Assembly: GCF_037975245.1 (NCBI RefSeq)
Contig: NC_092566.1
Coordinates: forward strand, 12,107,501-12,171,500
Direction of reading: 5' to 3'
Origin: Apostichopus japonicus
Taxonomy: Eukaryota > Echinodermata > Holothuroidea > Aspidochirotida > Stichopodidae
DNA length: 64,000 nucleotides
The notes beneath the pieces are model-generated. The model saw only the letters and a list, made by a program, of their open reading frames with translations, was not told the DNA's origin and searched no databases. Shown here one piece after another: positions 16,116 to 30,631 of the stretch (within the stretch, counting starts at the first letter, position 1; the number at the start of each line of letters is the position of its first letter). Position numbers and translations under genes: made by a program.

Positions 16116-18130
16116 CTATAGATCGGTTCCGCACATTCGATTGATTGGTACTGCACATTCGATTGATCGGTACCGAAGATTCGATTGATCTTTACCGAAC
16201 AATCGATTGATCGGTATCGCACTTTCGATTGATCGATACCGCATATTTGATTGATCGATACTGCACATTCGATTGATCGGTACGGAACATTCGATTGAAC
16301 GGTACCGCACATTCGATTGATTGGTACGGAACATTCGATTGATCGATACCGCACATTCGATTGATCGATATCGCACATTCGATTGATCGGTATCGCACAT
16401 TCGATTGATCGATACCGCACATTCGATTGATCGGTATCGCACATTCGATTTAACGATACCAAACATTCGATTGATCGGTACCGCACATTCGATTGGTCGG
16501 TACCGAACATTCGATTGATCGATACCGCATATTCGATTGATCGATACCGCACATTCGATTGATCGATACCGCACATTCGATTTAACGATACCAAACATTC
16601 GATTGATCGGTACGGAACATTCGATTGATCGGTACCGAACATTCGATTGATCGATACCGCATATTCGATTGATCGATACCGCACATTCGATTGATCGGTA
16701 CGGAACATTCGATTTATCGGAACCGAACATTCCATTGATCGATACTCAACATTCCATTGATCGGTACCGCACATTCGGTTTAACGATACCAACATTCGAT
16801 TGATCGGTAGGGAACATTCGATTTAACGGTTCCGCACATTCGATTGATCGGTACCGAACATTCCATTGATCGATACTCAACATTCCATTGATCGGTACCG
16901 CACATTCGGTTTAACGATACCAAACATTCGATTGATCGGTAGGGAACAATCGATTGAACGGTACCGCACATTCGATTGATCGGTACGGATCATTATATTG
17001 ATCGGTACCGCACATTCGATTGATCGGTATCGCACATTCGATAGATCGATACTCACATTCGATTGATCGGTACCGCACATTCGATTTAACGATACCAAAC
17101 ATTCGATTGATCGGTACGGAACATTCGATAGATCGGTACCGAACATTCGATTGATCGGTACCGCACACTCGATTGATCGGCAAGGCACATTCGATTGACC
17201 GGTAACGCACATTCTATAAATCGGTACCGCACATTCGATTGATTGGTACCGCACATTCGATTGATCGGTACCGAACATTCGATTGATCTTTACCGCACAA
17301 TCGTTTGATCGGAACCGCACATTCGAACTAACAGTACCGCACATTCGATTTAACGATACCAAACATTCCATTGATCGATACTCAACATTCGATTTATCGG
17401 TACCGCACATTCGATTTAGCGATACCAAACATTCGATTGATCGGTACGGAACATTCGATAGATCGATACCGAACATTCGATTGATCGGTACCGCACATTC
17501 GATTGATCGGCAAGGCACATTCGATTGACCGGTAACGCACATTCTATAGATCGGTACCGTAAATTCGATTGATTGGTACAGCACATTCGATTGATCGTTA
17601 CCGAACTTTCTACTGATCTGTACCGCACAATCGATTGATCGGAACCGCACATTCGAAATTACGGTACCAAACATTCGATTTAGCGATACCAAACATTCCA
17701 TTGATCGGTACCGCACTTTCGATTGATCGGAACCGAACATTCGATTGATCTGTACCGCACATTCGATTGATCGGTACCGCACATTCGATTGATCGGTACC
17801 GCACATTCGATTGATCGATACCAAACATTCGATTTAACGATACCAAACATTCGAATGATCGGTACGGAACATTCGATTGATCGATACCGCACGTTCGATT
17901 GATCGGTATCGCACATTCGATTTAACGATACCGCACATTCGATTGATCGATACCGCACATTCGATTGATCGATACCGCACATTCGATTGATCGGTATCGC
18001 ACATTCGATTGAACGATGCCGCACATTCGATTGATCGGTACCACACATTCGATTCATCGATACCGCACATTCGATTGATCGGTATCGCACATTCGATTTA
18101 ACTATACCGCACATTCGATTGATCGGTACG
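16116..18130 (+). repeat. Block B copy 7, last copy, running into block C
   Basis: Follows the block B monomer order from the CTATAGATCGGTTCC marker to about 18130, after which the order no longer matches. The next expected marker at about 18380 is absent. The 21-bp monomers are near 16790 and 17051. The junction with block C has no unique sequence; it is a change in monomer order only. Confidence 0.8.
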
Positions 18131-18230
18131 GAACATTCGATTGGTCGGTACCGAACATTCGATTGATCGATACCGCATATTCGATTGATCGGTACTGCAC
18201 ATTCGATTGATCGGTACCGAACATTCGATT

Positions 18231-19923
18231 CATCTTTACCGAACAATCGATTGATCGGTATCGCACTTTCGATTGATCGATACCGCATATTTGATTGATC
18301 GATACTGCACATTCGATTGATCGGTACCGCACATTCGATTGATTGGTACAGAACATTCGATTGATCGATACCGCACATTCGATTGATCGATACCGCACAT
18401 TCGATTGATCGGTATAGCACATTCGATTGATCGATACCGCACATTCGATTCATCGGTACCACACATTCGATTGATCGATACCGCACATTCGATTGATCGG
18501 TATCGCACATTCGATTTAGCGATACCGCTCATTCGATTGATCGGTACCGCACATTCGATTGGTCGGTACCGAACATTCGATTGATCGATACCGCATCTTC
18601 GATTGATCGATACCGCACATTCGATTGATCGATACCTCACATTCGATTGATCGGTATCGCACATTCGATTGAACGATACCGCACATTCGATTGACCGGTA
18701 CCGCACATTCGATTGATCGGTACCGAACATTCGATTGATCGATACCGTATATTCGATTGATCGATACTGCACATTCGATTGATCGGTACGGAACATTCGA
18801 TTTATCGGAACCGAACATTCCATTGATCGATACTCAACATTGCATTGATCGGTACCGCACATTCGATTTAACGATACCAAACATTCGATTGATCGGTAGG
18901 GAACATTCGATTGAACGGTACCGCACATTCGATTAATCGGTACGGAACATTCGATTGATCGGTACCGCACATTCGATTGATCGGTATCGCACATTCGATA
19001 GATCGATACTCACATTCGATTGATCGGTATCGCACATTCGATTTAACGATACCAAACATTCGATTGATCGGTACGGAACATTCGATAGATCGGTACCGAA
19101 CATTCGATAGATCGGTACCGAACATTCGATTGATCGGTACCGCACACTCGATTGATCGGCAAGGCACATTCGATTGACCGGTAACGCACATTCTATAGAT
19201 CGGTACCGCACATTCGATTGATCGGTACTGCACATTCGATTGATCGGTACCGAACATTCGATTGATCTTTACCGAACAATCGATTGATCGGTATCGCACT
19301 TTCGATTGATCGATACCGCATATTTGATTCATCGATACTGCACATTCGATTGATCGGTACGGAACATTCGATTGAACGGTACCGCACATTCGATTGATTG
19401 GTACAGAACATTCGATTGATCGATACCGCACATTCGATTGATCGATCCCGCACATTCGATTGATCGGTATCGCACATTCGATTGATTGATACCGCACATT
19501 CGATTCATCGGTACCACACATTCGATTCATCGATACTGCACATTCGATTGATCGGTACCGCACATTCGATTGGTCGGTACCGAACATTCGATTGATCGAT
19601 ACCGCATCTTCGATTGATCGATACCGCACATTCGATTGATCGATACCTCACATTCGATTGATCGGTATCGCACATTCGATTTAACGATACCGCACATTCG
19701 ATTGATCGGTAACGCACATTCGATTGATCGGTACCGAACATTCGATTGATCGATACCGCATATTCAATTGATCGGCAAGGCACATTCGATTGACCGGTAA
19801 CGCACATTCTATAGATCGGTACCGCACATTCGATTGACCGGTAACGCACATTCTATAGATCGGTACCGCACATTCGATTGATTGGTACTGCACATTCGAT
19901 TGATCGGTACCGAACATTAGATT
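18231..19923 (+). repeat. Block C copy 1 of 1715-bp HOR
   Basis: Positions from about 18.3 kb match positions 1715 bp downstream (78 monomers minus one base). Matched points include the 21-bp monomer at about 19007 versus 20722 and a GATCTTTACCGAAC monomer at about 19266 versus 20981. This copy starts with GATTCATCTTTACCGAAC where copy 2 has AGATTGATCTTTACAAAAC, and is one monomer shorter at its start. It has a single 21-bp monomer per unit. Confidence 0.8.
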
Positions 19924-21638
19924 GATCTTTACAAAACAATCGATTGATCGGTATCGCACTTTCGATTGATCGATACCGCATATTTGATTGATCGATATTG
20001 CACATTCGATTGATCGGTACGGAACATTCGATTGAACGGTACCGCACATTCGATTGATTGGTACAGAACATTCGATTGATCGATACCGCACATTCGATTG
20101 ATCGATACCGCACATTCGATTGATCGGTATCGCACATTCGATTGATCGATACCGCACATTCGATTCATCGGTACCACACATTCGATTGATCGATACCGCA
20201 CATTCGATTGATCGGTATCGCACATTCGATTTAGCGATACCGCTCATTCGATTGATCGGTACCGCACATTCGATTGGTCGGTACCGAACATTCGATTGAT
20301 CGATACCGCATCTTCGATTGATCGATACCGCACATTCGATTGATCGATACCTCACATTCGATTGATCGGTATCGCACATTCGATTTAACGATACCGCACA
20401 TTCGATTGACCGGTACCGCACATTCGATTGATCGGTACCGAACATTCGATTGATCGATACCGTATATTCGATTGATCGATACTGCACATTCGATTGATCG
20501 GTACGGAACATTCGATTTATCGGAACCGAACATTCCATTGATCGATACTCAACATTGCATTGATCGGTACCGCACATTCGATTTAACGATACCAAACATT
20601 CGATTGATCGGTAGGGAACATTCGATTGAACGGTACCGCACATTCGATTAATCGGTACGGAACATTCGATTGATCGGTACCGCACATTCGATTGATCGGT
20701 ATCGCACATTCGATAGATCGATACTCACATTCGATTGATCGGTACCGCACATTCGATTTAACGATACCAAACATTCGATTGATCGGTACGGAACATTCGA
20801 TAGATCGGTACCGAACATTCGATAGATCGGTACCGAACATTCGATTGATCGGTACCGCACACTCGATTGATCGGCAAGGCACATTCGATTGACCGGTAAC
20901 GCACATTCTATAGATCGGTACCGCACATTCGATTGATCGGTACTGCACATTCGATTGATCGGTACCGAACATTCGATTGATCTTTACCGAACAATCGATT
21001 GATCGGTATCGCACTTTCGATTGATCGATACCGCATATTTGATTAATCGATACTGCACATTCGATTGATCGGTACGGAACATTCGATTGAACGGTACCGC
21101 ACATTCGATTGATTGGTACAGAACATTCGATTGATCGATACCGCACATTCGATTGATCGATCCCGCACATTCGATTGATCGGTATCGCACATTCGATTGA
21201 TTGATACCGCACATTCGATTCATCGGTACCACACATTCGATTCATCGATACCGCACATTCGATTGATCGGTACCGCACATTCGATTGGTCGGTACCGAAC
21301 ATTCGATTGATCGATACCGCATCTTCGATTGATCGATACCGCACATTCGATTGATCGATACCTCACATTCGATTGATCGGTATCGCACATTCGATTTAAC
21401 GATACCGCACATTCGATTGATCGGTAACGCACATTCGATTGATCGGTACCGAACATTCGATTGATCGATACCGCATATTCAATTGATCGGCAAGGCACAT
21501 TCGATTGACCGGTACCGCACATTCTATAGATCGGTACCGCACATTCGATTGACCGGTAACGCACATTCTATAGATCGGTACCGCACATTCGATTGATTGG
21601 TACTGCACATTCGATTGATCGGTACCGAACATTAGATT
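19924..21638 (+). repeat. Block C copy 2 of 1715-bp HOR
   Basis: Runs between two GATCTTTACAAAAC markers at 19924 and 21639, exactly 1715 bp. The double occurrence of CGATTGACCGGTAACG with TCTATAGATCGG (near 19790-19860 and again 1715 bp later) is typical of this family. The same family reappears at about 35.25-36.6 kb at an offset of 14708 bp. Confidence 0.85.
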
Positions 21639-22878
21639 GATCTTTACAAAACAATCGATTGATCGGTATCGCACTTTCGATTGATCGATACCGCATATTT
21701 GATTGATCGATATTGCACATTCGATTGATCGGTACGGAACATTCGATTAAACGGTACCGCACATTCGATTGATTGGTACAGAACATTCGATTGATCGATA
21801 CCGCACATTCGATTGATCGATACCGCACATTCGATTGATCGGTATCGCACATTCGATTGATCGATACCGCACATTCGATTCATCGGTACCACACATTCGA
21901 TTGATCGATACCGCACATTCGATTGATCGGTATCGCACATTCGATTTAACGATACCGCACATTCGATTGATCGGTACCGCACATTCGATTGATCGGTATC
22001 GCACATTCGATAGATCGATACTCACATTCGATTGATCGGTACCGCACATTCGATTTAACGATACCAAACATTCGATAGATCGGTACGGAACATTCGATAG
22101 ATCGGTACCGAGCATTCGATTGATCGGTACCGCACATTCGATTCATCGGCAAGGCACATTCGTTTGAACGGTAACGCACATTCTATAGATCGGTACCGCT
22201 CATTCGATTGATCGGTACCGAACATTCGAATGATCTTTACCGCACAATCGATTGATCGGAACCGCACGTTCGAACTAACGGTACCGCACATTCGATTTAA
22301 CGATACCAAACATTCCATTGATCGGTACCGCACATTCGATTTATCGGTACCGCACATTCGATTCATCGGTATCGCACATTCGATTGATCGATACCGCACA
22401 TTCGATTCATCGGTACCGCACATTCGATTGATCGGTACCGCACATTCGATTGATCGATACCAAACATTCGATTTAACGATACCAAACATTCGATTGATCG
22501 GTACAGAACATTCGATTGAACGGTACCGCACATTCGATTGATCGGTACGGAACATTCGATTGATCGATACCGCACATTCGATTGATCGGTATCACACATT
22601 CGATTTAACGATACCGCACATTCGATTGATCGATACCGCACATTCGATTGATCGATACGGCACATTCGATTGATCGGTATCGCACATTCGATTTAACGAT
22701 ACCGCACATTCGATTCATCGGTACCACACATTCGATTGATCGGTACCGCACATTCGATTGGTCGGTACCGAACATTCGATTGATCGATACCGCATATTCG
22801 ATTGATCGATACCGCACATTCGATTGATCGGTACGGAACATTCGATTTATCGGAACCGAACATTCCATTGATCGATAC
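21639..22878 (+). repeat. Block C tail plus CGAACTAACGG segment
   Basis: Begins as a third block C copy (GATCTTTACAAAAC at 21639, 21-bp monomer at about 22020). It then continues into a distinct string with GATCTTTACCGCAC followed by CGTTCGAACTAACGG at about 22230-22285 and a run of GATTCATCGG monomers. The stretch from about 21.57 to 22.97 kb recurs almost unchanged 20202 bp downstream, and more loosely at about 45.7, 50.0, 52.7 and 54.5 kb. Confidence 0.82.
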
Positions 22879-24440
22879 TCAACATTCCATTGATCGGTAC
22901 CGCACATTCGATTTAACGATACCAAACATTCGATTGATCGGTAGGGAACATTCGATTGATCGGTACGGAACATTCGATTGATCGGTACCGCACATTCGAT
23001 TTAACGATACCAAACATTCGATTGATCGGTACGGAACATTCGATAGATCGGTACCGAACATTCGATTGATCGGTACCGCACACTCGATTGATCGGCAAGC
23101 CACATTCGATTGACCGGTAACGCACATTCTATAGATCGGTACCGCCCATTCGATTGATTGGTACTGCACATTCGATTGATCGGTACCGAACATTCGATTG
23201 ATCTTTACCGAACAATCGATTGATCGGTATCGCACTTTCGATTGATCGATACCGCATATTTGATTGATCGATACTGCACATTCGATTGATCGGTACCGAA
23301 CATTCGATTGAACGGTACCGCACATTCGATTGATTGGTACAGAACATTCGATTGATCGATACCGCACATTCGATTGATCGATACCGCACATTCGATTGAT
23401 CGGTATAGCACATTCGATTGATCGATACCGCACATTCGATTCATCGGTACCACACATTCGATTGATCGATACCGCACATTCGATTGATCGGTATCGCACA
23501 TTCGATTTAACGATACCGCTCATTCGATTGATCGGTACCGCACATTCGATTGGTCGGTACCGAACATTCGATTGATCGATACCGCATCTTCGATTGATCG
23601 ATACCGCACATTCGATTGATCGATACCTCACATTCGATTGATCGGTATCGCACATTCGATTTAACGATACCGCACATTCGATTGACCGGTACCGCACATT
23701 CGATTGATCGGTACCGAACATTCGATTGATCGATACCGCATATTCGATTGATCGATACCGCACATTCGATTGATCGGTACGGAACATTCGATTTATCGGA
23801 ACCGAACATTCCATTGATCGATACTCAACATTCCATTGATCGGTACCGCACATTCGATTTAACGATACCAAACATTCGATTGATCGGTAGGGAACATTCG
23901 ATTGAACGGTACCGCACATTCGATTGATCGGTACGGAACATTCGATTGATCGGTACCGCACATTCGATTGATCGGTACCGCACATTCGATTGATCGATAC
24001 CGCACATTCGATTGATCGGCAAGGCACATTCGTTTGAACGGTAACGCACATTCTATAGATTGGTACCGCTCATTCGATTGATTGGTACCGCACATTCGAT
24101 TGATCGGTATTGAACATTCGAATGATCTTTACCGCACATTCGATTGATCGGTATCGCACATTCGATTAAACGATACCGCACATTCGATTGAACGATACCG
24201 CACATTCGATTGATCGATACCGCACATTCGATTCATCGGTATCGCACATTCGATTGATCGATACCGTATAATCGATTGATCGATACCGCACATTCGATTG
24301 ATCGGTACGGAACATTCGATTTATCGGAACCGAACATTCCATTGATCGATACTCAACATTGCATTGATCGGTACCGCACATTCGATTGATCGGTACGGAA
24401 CATTCGATTTATCGGAACCGAACATTCCATTGATCGATAC
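22879..24440 (+). repeat. Block D copy 1, long form (1562 bp)
   Basis: 71 monomers with no frame-altering indel. It contains the three-monomer stretch at about 23551-23616 (GATTGGTCGG, then GATACCGCATCTT, then GATACCGCAC) that copies 2 and 3 lack. The minus-strand translation over its first 1173 bp matches copy 4 residue for residue as far as I can see. Confidence 0.88.
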
Positions 24441-25936
24441 TCAACATTCCATTGATCGGTACCGCACATTCGATTTAACGATACCAAACATTCGATTGAT
24501 CGGTAGGGAACATTCGATTGATCGGTACGGAACATTCGATTGATCGGTACCGCACATTCGATTTAACGATACCAAACATTCGATTGATCGGTACGGAACA
24601 TTCGATAGATCGGTACCGAACATTCGATTGATCGGTACCGCACACTCGATTGATCGGCAAGCCACATTCGATTGACCGGTAACGCACATTCTATAGATCG
24701 GTACCGCCCATTCGATTGATTGGTACTGCACATTCGATTGATCGGTACCGAACATTCGATTGATCTTTACCGAACAATCGATTGATCGGTATCGCACTTT
24801 CGATTGATCGATACCGCATATTTGATTGATCGATACTGCACATTCGATTGATCGGTACCGAACATTCGATTGAACGGTACCGCACATTCGATTGATTGGT
24901 ACAGAACATTCGATTGATCGATACCGCACATTCGATTGATCGATACCGCACATTCGATTGATCGGTATAGAACATTCGATTGATCGATACCGCACATTCG
25001 ATTCATCGGTACCACACATTCGATTGATCGATACCGCACATTCGATTGATCGGTATCGCACATTCGATTTAACGATACCGCTCATTCGATTGATCGGTAC
25101 CGCACATTCGATTGATCGATACCTCACATTCGATTGATCGGTATCGCACATTCGATTTAACGATACCGCACATTCGATTGACCGGTACCGCACATTCGAT
25201 TGATCGGTACCGAACATTCGATTGATCGATACCGCATATTCGATTGATCGATACCGCACATTCGATTGATCGGTACGGAACATTCGATTTATCGGAACCG
25301 AACATTCCATTGATCGATACTCAACATTCCATTGATCGGTACCGCACATTCGATTTAACGATACCAAACATTCGATTGATCGGTAGGGAACATTCGATTG
25401 AACGGTACCGCACATTCGATTGATCGGTACGGAACATTCGATTGATCGGTACCGCACATTCGATTGATCGGTACCGCACATTCGATTGATCGATACCGCA
25501 CATTCGATTGATCGGCAAGGCACATTCGTTTGAACGGTAACGCACATTCTATAGATTGGTACCGCTCATTCGATTGATTGGTACCGCACATTCGATTGAT
25601 CGGTATTGAACATTCGAATGATCTTTACCGCACATTCGATTGATCGGTATCGCACATTCGATTAAACGATACCGCACATTCGATTGAACGATACCGCACA
25701 TTCGATTGATCGATACCGCACATTCGATTCATCGGTATCGCACATTCGATTGATCGATACCGTATAATCGATTGATCGATACCGCACATTCGATTGATCG
25801 GTACGGAACATTCGATTTATCGGAACCGAACATTCCATTGATCGATACTCAACATTGCATTGATCGGTACCGCACATTCGATTGATCGGTACGGAACATT
25901 CGATTTATCGGAACCGAACATTCCATTGATCGATAC
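24441..25936 (+). repeat. Block D copy 2, short form (1496 bp)
   Basis: 68 monomers. It lacks the 66-bp stretch present in copies 1 and 4. Over the first 1107 bp its conceptual translation differs from copy 3 at one residue, corresponding to GGTAACGCAC here versus GGTACCGCAC in copy 3. It keeps the GGTATTGAAC variant near 25600 that copy 1 also has. Confidence 0.9.
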
Positions 25937-27432
25937 TCAACATTCCATTGATCGGTACCGCACATTCGATTTAACGATACCAAACATTCGATTGATCGGT
26001 AGGGAACATTCGATTGATCGGTACGGAACATTCGATTGATCGGTACCGCACATTCGATTTAACGATACCAAACATTCGATTGATCGGTACGGAACATTCG
26101 ATAGATCGGTACCGAACATTCGATTGATCGGTACCGCACACTCGATTGATCGGCAAGCCACATTCGATTGACCGGTAACGCACATTCTATAGATCGGTAC
26201 CGCCCATTCGATTGATTGGTACTGCACATTCGATTGATCGGTACCGAACATTCGATTGATCTTTACCGAACAATCGATTGATCGGTATCGCACTTTCGAT
26301 TGATCGATACCGCATATTTGATTGATCGATACTGCACATTCGATTGATCGGTACCGAACATTCGATTGAACGGTACCGCACATTCGATTGATTGGTACAG
26401 AACATTCGATTGATCGATACCGCACATTCGATTGATCGATACCGCACATTCGATTGATCGGTATAGAACATTCGATTGATCGATACCGCACATTCGATTC
26501 ATCGGTACCACACATTCGATTGATCGATACCGCACATTCGATTGATCGGTATCGCACATTCGATTTAACGATACCGCTCATTCGATTGATCGGTACCGCA
26601 CATTCGATTGATCGATACCTCACATTCGATTGATCGGTATCGCACATTCGATTTAACGATACCGCACATTCGATTGACCGGTACCGCACATTCGATTGAT
26701 CGGTACCGAACATTCGATTGATCGATACCGCATATTCGATTGATCGATACCGCACATTCGATTGATCGGTACGGAACATTCGATTTATCGGAACCGAACA
26801 TTCCATTGATCGATACTCAACATTCCATTGATCGGTACCGCACATTCGATTTAACGATACCAAACATTCGATTGATCGGTAGGGAACATTCGATTGAACG
26901 GTACCGCACATTCGATTGATCGGTACGGAACATTCGATTGATCGGTACCGCACATTCGATTGATCGGTACCGCACATTCGATTGATCGATACCGCACATT
27001 CGATTGATCGGCAAGGCACATTCGTTTGAACGGTACCGCACATTCTATAGATTGGTACCGCTCATTCGATTGATTGGTACCGCACATTCGATTGATCGGT
27101 ACCGAACATTCGAATGATCTTTACCGCACATTCGATTGATCGGTATCGCACATTCGATTAAACGATACCGCACATTCGATTGAACGATACCGCACATTCG
27201 ATTGATCGATACCGCACATTCGATTCATCGGTATCGCACATTCGATTGATCGATACCGTATAATCGATTGATCGATACCGCACATTCGATTGATCGGTAC
27301 GGAACATTCGATTTATCGGAACCGAACATTCCATTGATCGATACTCAACATTGCATTGATCGGTACCGCACATTCGATTGATCGGTACGGAACATTCGAT
27401 TTATCGGAACCGAACATTCCATTGATCGATAC
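25937..27432 (+). repeat. Block D copy 3, short form (1496 bp)
   Basis: Same monomer order and length as copy 2. It differs at only a few bases: GGTACCGCAC near 27035 in place of GGTAACGCAC, and GGTACCGAAC near 27105 in place of GGTATTGAAC. Confidence 0.9.
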
Positions 27433-28940
27433 TCAACATTCCATTGATCGGTACCGCACATTCGATTTAACGATACCAAACATTCGATTGATCGGTAGGG
27501 AACATTCGATTGATCGGTACGGAACATTCGATTGATCGGTACCGCACATTCGATTTAACGATACCAAACATTCGATTGATCGGTACGGAACATTCGATAG
27601 ATCGGTACCGAACATTCGATTGATCGGTACCGCACACTCGATTGATCGGCAAGCCACATTCGATTGACCGGTAACGCACATTCTATAGATCGGTACCGCC
27701 CATTCGATTGATTGGTACTGCACATTCGATTGATCGGTACCGAACATTCGATTGATCTTTACCGAACAATCGATTGATCGGTATCGCACTTTCGATTGAT
27801 CGATACCGCATATTTGATTGATCGATACTGCACATTCGATTGATCGGTACCGAACATTCGATTGAACGGTACCGCACATTCGATTGATTGGTACAGAACA
27901 TTCGATTGATCGATACCGCACATTCGATTGATCGATACCGCACATTCGATTGATCGGTATAGCACATTCGATTGATCGATACCGCACATTCGATTCATCG
28001 GTACCACACATTCGATTGATCGATACCGCACATTCGATTGATCGGTATCGCACATTCGATTTAACGATACCGCTCATTCGATTGATCGGTACCGCACATT
28101 CGATTGGTCGGTACCGAACATTCGATTGATCGATACCGCATCTTCGATTGATCGATACCGCACATTCGATTGATCGATACCTCACATTCGATTGATCGGT
28201 ATCGCACATTCGATTTAACGATACCGCACATTCGATTGACCGGTACCGCACATTCGATTGATCGGTACCGAACATTCGATTGATCGATACCGCATATTCG
28301 ATTGATCGATACCGCACATTCGATTGATCGGTACGGAACATTCGATTTATCGGAACCGAACATTCCATTGATCGATACTCAACATTCCATTGATCGGTAC
28401 CGCACATTCGATTTAACGATACCAAACATTCGATTGATCGGTAGGGAACATTCGATTGAACGGTACCGCACATTCGATTGATCGGTACGGAACATTCGAT
28501 TGATCGGTACCGCACATTCGATTGATCGGTACCGCACATTCGATTGATCGATACCGCACATTCGATTGATCGGCAAGGCACATTCGTTTGAACGGTAACG
28601 CACATTCTATAGATTGGTACCGCTCATTCGATTGATTGGTACCGCACATTCGATTGATCGGTACCGAACATTCGAATGATCTTTACCGCACATTCGATTG
28701 ATCGGTATCGCACATTCGATTAAACGATACCGCACATTCGATTGAACGATACCGCACATTCGATTGATCGATACCGCACATTCGATTCATCGGTATCGCA
28801 CATTCGATTGATCGATACCGTATAATCGATTGATCGATACCGCACATTCGATTGATCGGTACGGAACATTCGATTTATCGGAACCGAACATTCCATTGAT
28901 CGATACTCAACATTGCATTGATCGGTACCGCACATTCGAT
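27433..28940 (+). repeat. Block D copy 4, long form
   Basis: Matches copy 1 at an offset of 4554 bp until about 28940, including the 66-bp stretch (about 28103-28168). Beyond that point copy 1 has CATTCGATTGATCGG while this copy continues CATTCGATTTAACG, passing into block E order. It overlaps the start of the 1231-bp duplication. Confidence 0.87.
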
Positions 28941-29400
28941 TTAACGATACCAAACATTCGATTGATCGGTAGGGAACATTCGATTGAACGGTACCGCACA
29001 TTCGATTAATCGGTACGGAACATTCGATTGATCGGTACCGCACATTCGATTGATCGGTATCGCACATTCGATAGATCGATACTCACATTCGATTGATCGG
29101 TACCGCACATTCGATTTAACGATACCAAACATTCGATTGATCGGTACGGAACATTCGATTGATCGGTACCGAGCATTCGATTGATCGGTACCGCACATTC
29201 GATTGATCGGCAAGGCACATTCGTTTGAACGGTAACGCACATTCTATAGATCGGTACCGCTCATTCGATTGATTGGTACCGCACATTCGATTGATCGGTA
29301 CCGAACATTCGAATGATCTTTACCGCACATTCGATTGATCGGTATCGCACATTCGATTTAACGATACCGCACATTCGATTGATCGATACCGCCCATTCGA
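28170..29400 (+). repeat. Block E copy 1 of 1231-bp duplication
   Basis: Offset 1231 bp (56 monomers minus one) to the next copy. Matching points include the GATCGATACCTCAC monomer at about 28171 versus 29402, the 21-bp monomer at about 29081 versus 30312, and CGTTTGAACGGTAACG at about 29222 versus 30453. Its left part is shared with the right half of block D copy 4, so E appears to have grown out of D. Confidence 0.83.
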
Positions 29401-30631
29401 TTGATCGATACCTCACATTCGATTGATCGGTATCGCACATTCGATTTAACGATACCGCACATTCGATTGACCGGTACCGCACATTCGATTGATCGGTACC
29501 GAACATTCGATTGATCGATACCGCATATTCGATTGATCGATACCGCACATTCGATTGATCGGTACGGGACATTCGATTTATCGGAACCGAACATTCCATT
29601 GATCGATACTCAACATTCCATTGATCGGTACCGCACATTCGATTTAACGATACCAAACATTCGATTGATCGGTAGGGAACATTCGATTGAACGGTACCGC
29701 ACATTCGATTGATCGGTACGGAACATTCGATTGATCGGTACCGCACATTCGATTGATCGGTACCGAGCATTCGATTGATCGGTACCGCACATTCGATTGA
29801 TCGGCAAGGCACATTCGTTTGAACGGTAACGCACATTCTATAGATCGGTACCACTCATTCGATTGATTGGTACCGCACATTCGATTGATCGGTACCGAAC
29901 ATTCGAATGATCTTTACCGCACATTCGATTGATCGGTATCGCACATTCGATTAAACGATACCGCACATTCGATTGAACGATACCGCACATTCGATTGATC
30001 GATACCGCACATTCGATTCATCGGTATCGCACATTCGATTGATCGATACCGTATAATCGATTGATCGATACCGCACATTCGATTGATCGGTACGGAACAT
30101 TCGATTTATCGGAACCGAACATTCCATTGATCGATACTCAACATTGCATTGATCGGTACCGCACATTCGATTTAACGATACCAAACATTCGATTGATCGG
30201 TAGGGAACATTCGATTGAACGGTACCGCACATTCGATTAATCGGTACGGAACATTCGATTGATCGGTACCGCACATTCGATTGATCGGTATCGCACATTC
30301 GATAGATCGATACTCACATTCGATTGATCGGTACCGCACATTCGATTTAACGATACCAAACATTCGATTGATCGGTACGGAACATTCGATTGATCGGTAC
30401 CGAGCATTCGATTGATCGGTACCGCACATTCGATTGATCGGCAAGGCACATTCGTTTGAACGGTAACGCACATTCTATAGATCGGTACCGCTCATTCGAT
30501 TGATTGGTACCGCACATTCGATTGATCGGTACCGAACATTCGAATGATCTTTACCGCACATTCGATTGATCGGTATCGCACATTCGATTTAACGATACCG
30601 CACATTCGATTGAACGATACCGCACATTCGA
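29401..30631 (+). repeat. Block E copy 2 of 1231-bp duplication
   Basis: Second copy of the 1231-bp unit. Private changes include GGTACGGGAC near 29562 and GGTACCACTC near 29850. Near 30600 the order departs from copy 1 and passes into block F. Confidence 0.82.

Noticed and set aside
8337-17700. CGAACTAACAGTACC and CGAAATTACGG monomers as remnants of an inserted foreign element
   Set aside because: They are 22 bp long, in phase with their neighbours, and repeat once per block B unit, so they are diverged monomers fixed in the HOR.
22230-22541. Plus-strand frames beginning MIFTAQS (also near 8337, 10623, 42432, 46301, 50458, 53117 and 54852) as small genes
   Set aside because: They exist only where variants such as GATTTAACG, GATTCATCG and GATAGATCG remove the TGA otherwise present in every GATTGATC. 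They are useful as HOR landmarks, not coding regions.
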